From Setoptus koraiensis (lineage: Eukaryota; Arthropoda): 64,000 nt of DNA. The stretch is taken from the NCBI GenBank assembly GCA_048013815.1, contig CM106585.1, positions 682,001 through 746,000 of the forward strand, given 5' to 3'. How positions within the stretch are numbered: position 1 is the first letter of the stretch; each line of letters opens with the position of its first letter. A program made the position numbers and the translations under genes. Shown in pieces: positions 1 to 10,062 of this stretch. The notes beneath the pieces are model-generated. The model worked only from the letters and a program-made list of their open reading frames with translations, made no database searches and was not told where the DNA came from.

Positions 1-540
1 TGTCGTTGTTGTTGCTGTTGTTGTTGCTGTTGTTGCTGATGTTGAGTTGCCGTCAGACACATGCCTGCATTTGTGACACCGTGATGATACGCATGATGAT
101 GATGATTGTTTTGAGCAGCCGCGGCCGCAGCCAATAGCGACGTGGGCGAGTTATGTTGAGCTGCGGCCGCCGCCACTGCCGCCACCTGTAAATTGTTCAC
201 AATTGACCTGCTCAACTGCTCGTGGTTGCTTAGATGCGAGGCTAAATTGGCCGAACAGGCAAGATACAGACTCGTCGAGTCGCCTTGTTGCTGATAACGG
301 TGCTGATTGTTGTTGGCGTTGCTGTTGTTGTTGTGATAAACAGCCGGATGTAGGTATGAATGGTGCGGTTTGGTGATGGTGGCATGAGCTTGATTTGTTG
401 CTGGTTCATTGTTGCTGCTGTCGGTGCTGTTAGACGCCGATATGGACTCTTCCAAACTGGAGCTGCCACTGGTATAGCCATCACTTATGCGCTTACTTAG
501 TTTGGCATCAATGTATTGATTGTAGATGTCATTATTGTGC

Positions 541-592
<52 letters not shown>

Positions 593-1094
593 GCTGTTGC
601 GTCATCATTGTATGTTTCTTTATAGAAGCACTAGTGACAGTGTCATTGGATGCTGTGGTTGTTGTCGATATAGGTGGAGGCGTCAATGAAGTGTCGATGA
701 GTGTTGTTAGGGGGTTGTTGTTGTTGTTGGCTGCAGAGTAGAATGTTGAGTTGTGAAACGGCATGTGATCGTTGCTGCTGTTTGTATCTAGTTTGTTGTT
801 GCGCTTATTACCTATATGTTTCATCAAGGTGCTCTCTCCTGGTCTCTGTTGTAGTTGTAGTTGTTGTTGATGATGTTGTTGTTGTTGTTGTTGTTGCTGC
901 TGCTGCTGCTGATAGTCGTAGTGGTGCTGGTACTGCATTTGCATTTGTAACTGTTCTTTTGCAGTGAATAAGTCAAACTGTGGCAAATTGTTGCTGTCAT
1001 ATTGTTTATTGGTGTTGGTGCTGTTGTAAATATGATGATGTTCGGTATTGTTGAATGACGTTGGCCCATTTGTTTGCACACCAACTTGTGCACC

Positions 1095-1129
<35 letters not shown>

Positions 1130-1931
1130 TTGCATGATTGTTGCTGTTGTTGTTGTTCGTTTGTGTGGCCAAACCAGCCAAAGTGTGCTGATGATGCATG
1201 CTGGCGGCACTTGACACAGCCATGGATTGAACATGATTGATTAACGAATAACGTTTGTATCGTTTGCGACGCCTCAAAAAGCTGCCATTGTCGAACATGT
1301 CCTCCGAATGCGGATCTAAACTCCAATAGTTGCCCTTGCCTGGATTTGCGGCCTCGCGAGCCACCTTCACAAAACAATCATTCAACGATAGATTGTGTCT
1401 AATACTATTCTGCCACAATGGATATTTGTCTTTATAATAGGGGAAACGTGACTTAATAAAATCACAAATACCCGCCAATGTTGTGCGTCGATTGTGCGAT
1501 TGCAATATGGCCATTGTAATGAGTGCTATGTAAGAGTAGGGTGGCTTTGGGTGCACAGTGGTGGTGCTTTTCATTAATTGTTTATTACCAGCCAATTGAT
1601 TACATACAGCGGCTTGGCTGTTACTTTTGGCATTGTTTGTTGGCTTGTTGTGTTGCTTTATTGCTTGCTTGCCATTACTACTACTGGTCAGTTTGTTGTT
1701 ACTAGAATGCTGTTTTTTCGCTTTGGCCATTTTACTATTGGTGCTGTTGTGATTGTTGCTTGTGCAAGTTTGCAAGCTATCGCCGCTGTTACTATAATCG
1801 TCGCTTATGTCATAGGCCACTGGATCAATCATGTCCTCGTCGTTGTCGCTGTCTGCACCTTGCAACGTTGTCTTGCCGTCGTCGTGATGACGAGGCGAAC
1901 TGGTCGGCTCCACATGATTGTCGCGATTCAT
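1..1931 (-). CDS. FoxD: FoxD-type forkhead transcription factor, 5' part (runs off left edge)
   Basis: A DNA-binding transcriptional regulator acting in the nucleus. The frame opens at an ATG at 1931 ([18 protein letters not shown]) and stays open for 643 codons to the left edge, so the C-terminus lies outside. An acidic/Ser-rich N-terminus is followed by the forkhead domain at residues about 129-227 (1251-1547), starting [17 protein letters not shown], with helix 3 [18 protein letters not shown] and ending [17 protein letters not shown]. This ending is typical of FoxD (Drosophila fd59A) rather than FoxE or FoxC. After it come His/Asn/Gln-rich low-complexity sequence, poly-Q tracts near residues 340-353 and 444-461, and poly-Ala/poly-His. 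There is no intron in the ORF, as is common in FoxD genes. Oddities are [11 protein letters not shown] where FoxD usually has a Pro/Gly-containing PREPGNPGKG, and YPLWQNS for FPAWQNS. The forkhead call is near certain; the FoxD subclass is likely. Confidence 0.93.
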
Positions 1932-1957
1932 ATTCACCACTGATCGTTGATTATTGA

Positions 1958-1994
1958 CTGTTAATGTAAAAATTACTGATTTCTTACGACTTAC
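1958..1994 (-). other. Possible 37-nt intron in the FoxD 5'UTR
   Basis: On the minus strand, 27 nt upstream of the FoxD ATG, the sequence reads TTG|GTAAGTCG, then 37 nt later TTTTTACATTAACAG|TC. This is a consensus donor and a pyrimidine-rich acceptor. The upstream sequence has an in-frame TAG, so it would be untranslated. At 37 nt the intron would be extremely short, so chance resemblance is a real alternative. Confidence 0.25.
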
Positions 1995-2312
1995 CAATGA
2001 TTACGATGCGATTCTCGCCACTAATACGCTGATTTCATTCCACAATCAATTGCCCTAAGCCACCAGCATTGATATTATATGCTTGCGTATGTTGTTGTTG
2101 GCTGAACAACTTGCCTTTAAATAGGTCTGCTGCGCGACTATGCTTTTTGTCATTGAGTGTGCTGTTTTTTGTTTGTAGCAACGTCGCCAATTTTCTAATT
2201 TGCGCGAATGTCGCTATGCGTCGCAGTTTCTGTGCGCATGCTCAAGTGAATTTACTGCAGTGATAACTTGAGCGCGCAATGTGCGTGCTTCTTTGCATTA
2301 TAGGCCAGTTTT

Positions 2313-2352
2313 AGACTTGCACACTGTGCGCAAACATCACACTATATATACT
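2313..2352 (-). promoter_or_regulatory. Candidate TATA promoter for FoxD
   Basis: Reading the minus strand, TATATATAG (about 2343-2351) is followed about 27-30 nt later by CACAGTG, an Inr-like start. This would give a 5'UTR of about 380 nt ahead of the FoxD ATG. AT-rich repeats are common here, so this is tentative. Confidence 0.25.
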
Positions 2353-4376
2353 GTATTGGTATTGATATTGATATTGATTTTAATATTTATATTTATCCAT
2401 GTATATGTGCATTTATAAATGACTAGATGTCATTTGTTTTGCATATGGCGCAACAATGGAAATATTGGGTCAACTATTTGCGCTCAAACTGCGCCCATAG
2501 ACCAATCAACAGTTTACACAAGCATAATAATTTAGGTGAAATGTGTTTGTGTTTAACGGCTACCATCACTATATATATTTCATATTGTATAGTGCTAATG
2601 CATCTTATCCATCACGAATTTATCCGTACATTTCGCTGATGCACACAGACTCTTCTCGAGCTCACTCCACTACTACTAATGAGACTACTAATGAAAAAAT
2701 ATTGTGACTCAAGATTGATCATTGCTCACTTTGGAGCGGATGGCCGCAGCAAGGCGACAAGAGGGCACTTTTCTAGCTGCTGGTACCCTTCGAGGTAAGT
2801 GGACAGGGTGCCTGCTCGATGACCGCTCACTGGGCTAGGTGTTAATGGAGTGTGTGTTGTACAAATTGTGTTGTGGACACGTTGTATTATTGGATGGATT
2901 ATTAGACTATTAAATGATGCCTATACAACCTATGGCGACTAATACAAGCGACTGTTGCTCATATTATGAGATGGTTCAGTAAATGAGCATATGCTTAGTT
3001 TTGTAGGTTTTATACAACACAACACAGTGAGTGCATTGTTGTTGTCTATTGTAAAACTAGTTGTGAGGCCAATTTGTGCAAATGTACAAGCGAGTGAGTT
3101 GAACAATGTTCAATTGTCTCAATTGTGTTGTTGTTGTTGTTGCTGTTGCTGTTGTCACATTGTTGTTGCTTGTTGCTGTATTGTTGTTGCTACAATGTGG
3201 TGGTCGCTATACGCTGCTGAGAGTGCTGGTGTAGTTGTAGTTGTAGCTGTAGCAACAATAACAGCGGTTGAGTTTGTGGCACACGATTAATGTAAATGCA
3301 CAACAACTTAATAACAACAACTTACAAACACATACAAACATTGGCATATCCGCATGTCTGTGTCACTAATACAAGCTAATACAAGCTATTATAAGCTAAT
3401 ATACACGTCGCTAATATCGATATTAAGTGTGCGCCAACTGCATCAGCTGCCACCAGAAATCACAGCAAAAGAACAATTGTCGTAGCTGCCATTGCATTAT
3501 TAGTGGCTCACATAAGCGTTATATTGGCCTCATATTAACGCGTCGGTGGCATCACTGACCCACCGGGGTGGCCGCCGATGGTCAGCATTCTATGTTCCAT
3601 GGTGACGATATTGACGATATTGATGGTATTGATGATAGTGATGATATTGATAATATTGATAATATTGATAATAAGGTAGACGAGTGTGTGTGTGTGTGTG
3701 TGTGAGCGGCGCCATTCAAAGATGAAGCTGTCAACGCACAACTACAACCAGCACAACAATAGAGGAACCCAACTCAACAAACAACTCAATAAACAACAAC
3801 AACAACAACTAAATGAGCGGTGTCGATTAGGTGCGATTCAGCGAACAATTGAGTGCTTATCCGAGTATTTATACCGAAGAGTGTTTATCTCGCACACATC
3901 GGGGGCTTATGTTGATCGTGTTCAGTGGAAGCGGATTGATTGAGGCCGACACAAACACCAACAAACAATCGACCAACACCGACAACTGCAGCCACAATTG
4001 CAACTGCAACGGAAACAGGCATGCCTATAGCATGTGCGCGATATTAACCCAATTGGCTGGCCTGGCCACACTCGGCGCTGTTGGTGTGACAGTTCAAATT
4101 GGGACATTTACTCACTCGTCGATTGGTATCACGGCCACTGATATCATGGCACCATCGCACAACAACAATACACTGACACCGGTAACACATTAGTGGTGAC
4201 ACTTATTTATTTATAACACATCCATACGATTATACAGCCCAACACGCACGCACACACACACACGTACTGTGCACATGATATACAGATGCTCGTTGAATGT
4301 TGAATTGAGCGTGATTAAGCCCCTTCGATGGGGCCCCACCGACTGAACCGGACACAAACCCAACACAAACTCGACA

Positions 4377-4466
4377 CTAACCCCACACAAACTGACCATA
4401 CATACGCCGGCCAGAGACTGGCCATAGACCGACCAGAGACTGACCATAGACTGACCAGAGACTAGA
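4377..4466. repeat. Degenerate ~20-bp minisatellite
   Basis: The phrase CCAGAGACTGGCCATAGAC and close variants recur about three to four times in tandem. The chance open frames over this interval translate to periodic VYGQSL-type peptides, which is the repeat showing through rather than a gene. Confidence 0.7.
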
Positions 4467-4664
4467 CGCCAGGTACAATGGTAGCGGACTGGTGGTCGGC
4501 AATGGGGCCACACGCAGACACGCAGACTCACATGAGCACGTGAACGTGGGAGCATGTGAAGCAACAATACTGACCAAATCAAAGCCATGTCACTTATAAA
4601 ACAAATTGTGCCAATTGTGCAAGTTGTCAAAGGGCTCTGCACGTGCCCAGTACGCGGTCGCTCT

Positions 4665-4708
4665 GTTGTGCCGCTTGTTGTGCCGCTTGTTGTGCCGCTT
4701 GTTGTGCC
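4665..4708. repeat. 12-bp tandem repeat (GTTGTGCCGCTT)
   Basis: Three exact copies of a 12-bp unit plus a partial fourth copy are visible directly. Confidence 0.9.
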
Positions 4709-5034
4709 CGGTAGCTGGCGACGAGCGGGGCCTCTTGGCCTGTTTGCGGGCCCCAGAAAAGAGTAAACTGGACAGAGACAGGGCCTGTCATGTTTGAACA
4801 ATGGCCAGAAATTCAATTTACACGCTCTGTCTCAATTGGGATCGCAACGAAACGGATCGGCCAATCTGTGATTGTGTCGGCCAGCACACACAGTCAAACG
4901 CAAGATTGTGTGACACAAGATCGGTCGGTGTGTGTGTGACGCAAGTCGTAAATCATCGTTCTTTTATTCAGTGTTATGTCGCAAGGTTGTCGGTTTTGTT
5001 TGTTGGCGCCCTGTCGGACGATTACAATTACTAT

Positions 5035-5097
5035 CACTATTGCCGCCGTTAGTATCACTATTGCCGCCGTTAGTATCACTATTGGTGCCGTTAGTAT
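5035..5097. repeat. 21-bp tandem repeat, 3 copies
   Basis: Three consecutive copies of CACTATTGCCGCCGTTAGTAT. The first two are identical and the third reads GGTGCC in place of GCCGCC. Confidence 0.9.
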
Positions 5098-5867
5098 CAC
5101 TGTGAGTCAAACTATATAGGTGCAAGAGACAAGTTTCTTTTGCTTGCGTCGCTTACTGTGCGTGTGTGTGTTCTGGTGTGTTATTGCAGCATTTGCGAGC
5201 CTATAAACACACACACACACACACACGTTGGAATGGCATTTTTATCTATTTATACCTGGTTGGTGTTTGTGTGGCCACAACAAGAGCTGGCGTTAGAATG
5301 GCAGTGAGAGAGAGAGAGAGAGCGCGGCACAACACAAATGTTGTTTGTCGTTGCATATTATATATAATATATTTGCTTGTTGTTGTTGTGATTTATGTCT
5401 TGGCAAACCGAGCTGTGCCATGTTGACTATCGAGCACAAATAAAAAGGGATTGATCCAGTGACAACAACACCATAGATCACCGACCAACGACACTTGATG
5501 TAGCGCGCACTCGTTTGCCGCCATGCTTGTTGTGTGTGTGCTATATTTGCCGGTCATCCACTCGCTTGTGACTGCTGCTCACTGCTCACTACTATTGACT
5601 AGACGAGAGTATATCAATATTTAAGTAACAACAAACAGGCAAACAGTTCCCCTGCAACACAGCAACACACCAACACACCAAAACAGCCAACAGCAACAAC
5701 AACAGCTGCTTGCGAGCCAGCAACAACAAAAAGAATTGTCAAAAAGAATTGTCGCCTTTGTAGACTGGGAGCCGCCAATACAACAAGCCGCCTTGTTGTT
5801 CCGCCAACGCAAATAATGAGCGGCCATCATTAAGTGTCACACAGTCTTCTTTTGGGGCGCACATCGC

Positions 5868-5918
5868 GCACACCGCGCATATCGCACATATCGCGCATAT
5901 CGCACATATCGCATGGAT
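5868..5918. repeat. ~10-bp tandem repeat (CGCATATCGCA-type)
   Basis: About five units alternating CGCGCATAT and CGCACATAT sit in tandem. The array is CpG-rich against a more AT-rich surround. Confidence 0.8.
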
Positions 5919-8900
5919 AATACGTAAATATATAATACACTAGCTGCTACTTATTTGCGGCGCGTTATGCACCATTTTGCTTGCCACTGTTTTGCTTGCA
6001 CGCGAGACAACAACGACAACGACGACACTTTGAGTAAATAAACATCTTTAGGCAGTGCCGACGACAACGACCATCAATTACTTTTTTGCCTCCTCTTCTC
6101 CTTTTTCTTCTCCGTCTTCTTCCTCTTCTTGTCGCTGCTGTGTCGTTGCTGTGTCGTTGCTAACAACTTATTATGACGAAACTTATGGTTTTGCTTGGTG
6201 TCGCTGTTGGTGCTGGCATTGATGGCCAACAGCCACAGGCCTCCGTGAGAAAGCCTCGCCCACGCTCACCGTCTCGGCTGGTTTGTGCGTGTGTGTGTGT
6301 GTGTCAAAACGATAATCCAACCAACGGCAATCAGGCTAGACAATTTGTCAGCGAGACGCTAAGACAACACAACAGCACAAACAGTTAATTCAGTGCAATG
6401 CCAATGTATCAACACAAGCAGGCTAGCCAAGCTAAAAAACAACTCACTATATACTTATAAGTTATAGCACTCATATTATATTATGTTATATTATAATATG
6501 TGATAGACACACAACAAACTAATACCCATCGAGAAAGACTGACACTGAATTGATTGAATCTGGTCCTCTCAATTTGTTTGTCGCGCACAATCTTGGGATA
6601 GCCTCGGGCACGGCTAATCCCTTTGTCATATGTAAGAGAGAGGCCAAAAAACTATTGTCATTTTGTGTTGTCACCAGCCAGACAAGCAGCCAGCCAGCCA
6701 GACTGACAGGCGCCCACTCAGTGTGTGTTTGCCACCTAATAATAACTCGTCGGTGTTTGTCCACATCCACTATCAGCCATCCACTATCAACCGTTTTGCT
6801 GTCGTTTGGGTCGACAGCAACACGGCCATGGTTCCGTCGTGTGTTTGTGTCCATTTGCTTCAATTCCATCACCATCATCGCCACCACCACGACAATAACA
6901 ACAACCGCCAGCAAGAAGGTCAAACAACTCGAGGCGCATTACTACTAAATAATCACCTACTTAGATGATAAATAAATGGTAGCATGGTGGTGGCAAGCAA
7001 AAAGAGCAAGAGATAATCGCGGTCGTGACTCACTCTCAATAATGAGACAATTCCAACCAGAAAGAGAAAGAGAGCAAACAAATACAACAGCTTACGCAAT
7101 ACCAACCATAATCATCTTTTTGTGTGTGTCGGTGTGCGTGTGTGTCGGTGTGTGTGTGCGTGTGTGTGCGATTATTAAAAGAGAAAATAGAGTGAGAAAA
7201 TAGTGAGGCAAGGCAAGTGGAGCGTATAAGTAGCTATGTACATGCCATTTGTGTTGTATCTAGTTCTATATTTATGTTGCATATTTATAAATGCACTAGT
7301 CTGTATATAGTGTGCGGTATAAATATTATTATTTATTATATACTCATCACATTGTGCGCAGTGATTAAATGCAAAATAGACTGGATTGGATCATGGTTTC
7401 AATCACGACAACTATAGCGACTGTTGCTGCTGTTGCCGCTGAATTGCCAGTGAGCGCCCATAGTGTCGCCCGTCGTAAGTCGCCCATCGCTCACTGTAAA
7501 GCACAACTAAGCAAACAAATACGCGAACAAATAGACAAACAAACAAACAAACTAGCGAACAGACAAACAAACAAACAAACAAATGGAGCAAACTAAGAAT
7601 ATGCTCAAATATATAAATGCTGCTTTCGGTTAGCTCAAACTAAACTTGCCTGCCACTCTCCAGAGAAATAAGAATCAAACTCATAGCAATTACTAATCCA
7701 CAGCTCTCACTTCATGGCACCACAACAAGGATTAATAATAATAATGACAATTTGTGAGATGTTTTTGTTGATGATAAGTGTCACTAAACTGAATCTGTTA
7801 TTACTGTCATTATTATTATCATTACTGTTATTATCATTAATATCATATTTTACATACATGAGCCGCTCGCTGGCAGCACGATCGATTCATTCCACCTGCA
7901 CCCAGCAAAAACACACACACACACACGAGACACGAGAGACAGACACTTTGACCGTTGCCAAGTTACTAACAAAGTTTTGCAAGTTTTGCAAGTTGTGCAA
8001 GATTTGCAAGTTTTCTCCTCAATTCGATCATGTACACCCACGGAGCTATATACTGTCTGGCTACATAATTGTTTGTTGGCGCACCAAAACATCGGCTCTC
8101 TGGAATTCGTGCTGCTGTCTCGTCACCATGTCGCTATCTATCTGTCTCTCCGTCTCTCCGTCTGTCCAATGTATAAAATGTAAAACGTCACATGCAAAAT
8201 GTAAAATGCAAATTGTATTTTGTGGCTCACAATTAGTTGGTCGAGTGTGTACAACTGTTGTTGCTGTTGTACAGTGCATTAATATTCCAAAATAAGCGGA
8301 CACAGCAGAGAGACAAGATGGCGACATCGCTAATCCAGATGCAATCAAGCAACTACAAACAACTTGTGACTTGCTGGTCGCTAGTAGCCAGTTCACTTCA
8401 GCTCGTGCTTTGGCGCTTCTCAGTCTGGCAGCGTCACTTTATTATTTCATGTCGGGCGGAACAAATGGCTCGGCATGGCTCGACTAGTTTGGTTTGACTT
8501 GCGAATAATTGAGCTTCCAAACGAGAGACAAAGGATCATTATAAACACTAACATGTTCTTCAGTAGCGTTGCACTCTATAGATATGAATTCATCGAGGAA
8601 TGTATATTCATAAAGAGTGATCGCTATTCAATAGCAACAAATGACCAGTGAATATGAAATTTTCGGATAAACTTAAAACATGGCAAAATTAGCCCAATGT
8701 TAGTTTTGCTCAATGTGGTCAACAGTTTGTTCGCGGCTTCGGTGCTTGTTCATCATTATAAGCGAAATATTATCATCCGTCTTCCATCACTTCAAATATT
8801 GTTCAGTGAGGAGCGGCCGAACCGACCATCCACATGTTCAAGTAAGCCGTTGCACGTTGTAAGACTCACAATGCAACCATTCTACACGCCACATTCGATG

Positions 8901-9512
8901 ATTAACATTGAACATTATAATTGATGATTATCATTAATTATGTAGATTTAGTTTTTTTTTCAATCAACTTTTTCTGCTTGTTTGTATCACTACTACCATC
9001 CTTTGTGCATCTAGTCAGAATGAATTATTCAATCGCTGTGATCTTGTAATGAATATGTAGCACGGGGATTCTTTTGGGTGGTCCTATTCAGTTTTATGGA
9101 TCCTGTCAGGTCACTTCATCTGTATGTTATCCGCTTGTATGTTGATTAACTAAAATTAAACAATATCCACGTCCGATCCACGTGGTAAGTTACAGTTAGC
9201 GAGCTAAGCAATTATAAAAGTTGATGTTCAAGGATGGATATAAAAAAAATCAGCATGAACTATTCACCAGCGGATTTTTTGACTAAATTTCGTTCAAAAT
9301 TGGCGCCTTTTGAAAATGATGAAAGTGTGATTTTTTATCGCACACTAAACGATCCGTATTGATTATGACTGGACCTTCCACAATTCGAGAATTTATATAG
9401 TACTACATAGTAGTATTATTCGGACCAATCACTCATATTATTTGTTTCTCATACATTATACACTATTGAGTTGTTTATTGTAATTATTATCAATAATCAT
9501 CAATACTGCAAC

Positions 9513-9953
9513 ATGTTCATAAGTGCAATTGCGATTGTAAGTGCCAGCAATTGTCCACTTCTCGTTAGGACTTACCTGGATGACAAAGATGAGGAGGAGG
9601 CCACAAAACTAATCTACTTATTACACGCCAGCTTGGATATTGTACAGGAAAAATCGGATCAACCCCAATCGCGCGACTGTTTCCTTGGTGTCATATATCA
9701 ATGTGAAAAATATAAAATCTACGGACTAATGTCCACTACTAAAATCAAAGTTCTACTAATGGTCACAAACAAGGCCAATCAGCCTGTTAGAGAGAGCGAA
9801 GCAAGAAGCATGTTGAAAAGTATTCACACTTCTTACATAGAGTCTACGGCCATGAATCCATTTTATCAGCCGGACCAGCCAGTTAAATCAAAGAGATTGG
9901 ACGCAACAGTCAATGGTATGATCAATCAAACTCAGTTTATTCTCAACGAATAA
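9513..9953 (+). CDS. TRAPPC2L: Trafficking protein particle complex subunit 2-like (TRAPPC2L)
   Basis: Encodes a small sedlin/longin-fold subunit of the TRAPP complexes, which tether vesicles and act as Rab exchange factors in ER-Golgi traffic. The single-exon 146-aa product starts MFISAIAIVSASNCPLLVR. It matches the family along its length: an N-terminal hydrophobic strand, LLHASLDIVQEK (human-like VHTSLDVVDEK), FLGVIYQCEKYKIYGLMS, then RSMLKSIHTSYIESTAMNPFY, and a basic tail. Human TRAPPC2L is 140 aa. I chose the ATG at 9513 because the alignable family sequence begins there; the frame extends 14 codons further upstream without an ATG. The last codons (MINQTQFILNE) extend past the usual family end and are the part copied 104 bp downstream. 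It is convergent with SPEN, with only 109 bp between the two stop codons. Confidence 0.9.
   Translation: MFISAIAIVSASNCPLLVRTYLDDKDEEEATKLIYLLHASLDIVQEKSDQPQSRDCFLGVIYQCEKYKIYGLMSTTKIKVLLMVTNKANQPVRESEARSMLKSIHTSYIESTAMNPFYQPDQPVKSKRLDATVNGMINQTQFILNE
9919..9950. repeat. 32-bp direct repeat, copy 1 (end of TRAPPC2L)
   Basis: Begins TGATCAATCAAACTCAGTTT and covers the last eleven codons of TRAPPC2L. An almost identical copy, with one mismatch (G to A), lies exactly 104 bp downstream at 10023-10054. Confidence 0.95.
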
Positions 9954-10022
9954 CTCAATCATTAGTCATCGTTTACATGTGAAATATGTTTTTAGTATTT
10001 AGTATGAGGTGTTTGCTTGTTG

Positions 10023-10054
10023 TGATCAATCAAACTCAATTTATTCTCAACGAA
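10023..10054. repeat. 32-bp direct repeat, copy 2 (between the convergent genes)
   Basis: This noncoding copy of the TRAPPC2L 3' end lies between the two stop codons. On the minus strand it contains AATAAA (10040-10045), placed to serve SPEN. Confidence 0.95.
10040..10045 (-). other. Candidate poly(A) signal of SPEN
   Basis: On the minus strand AATAAA begins 17 nt after the SPEN stop codon (10063-10065). A second AATAAA, antisense within the last codons of TRAPPC2L (9936-9941), could serve as a distal signal. Both belong to the 32-bp repeat pair. Confidence 0.6.
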
Positions 10055-10062
10055 AAAATCAA

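Larger units (their letters stand above)
1995..9460. other. Noncoding, repeat-rich intergenic region
   Basis: No frame here shows a recognisable domain. Short open frames come from CAA/TTG, CA/TG, GATA/ATTG and GA microsatellites. The region holds the likely FoxD promoter on its left and several short tandem arrays at 3.6-5.9 kb (listed separately). It also has an AAAC tetranucleotide array near 7505-7583 and an AT palindrome near 6470-6500. The stretch 8500-9460 just upstream of TRAPPC2L is AT-rich and featureless to my eye. Confidence 0.6.
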
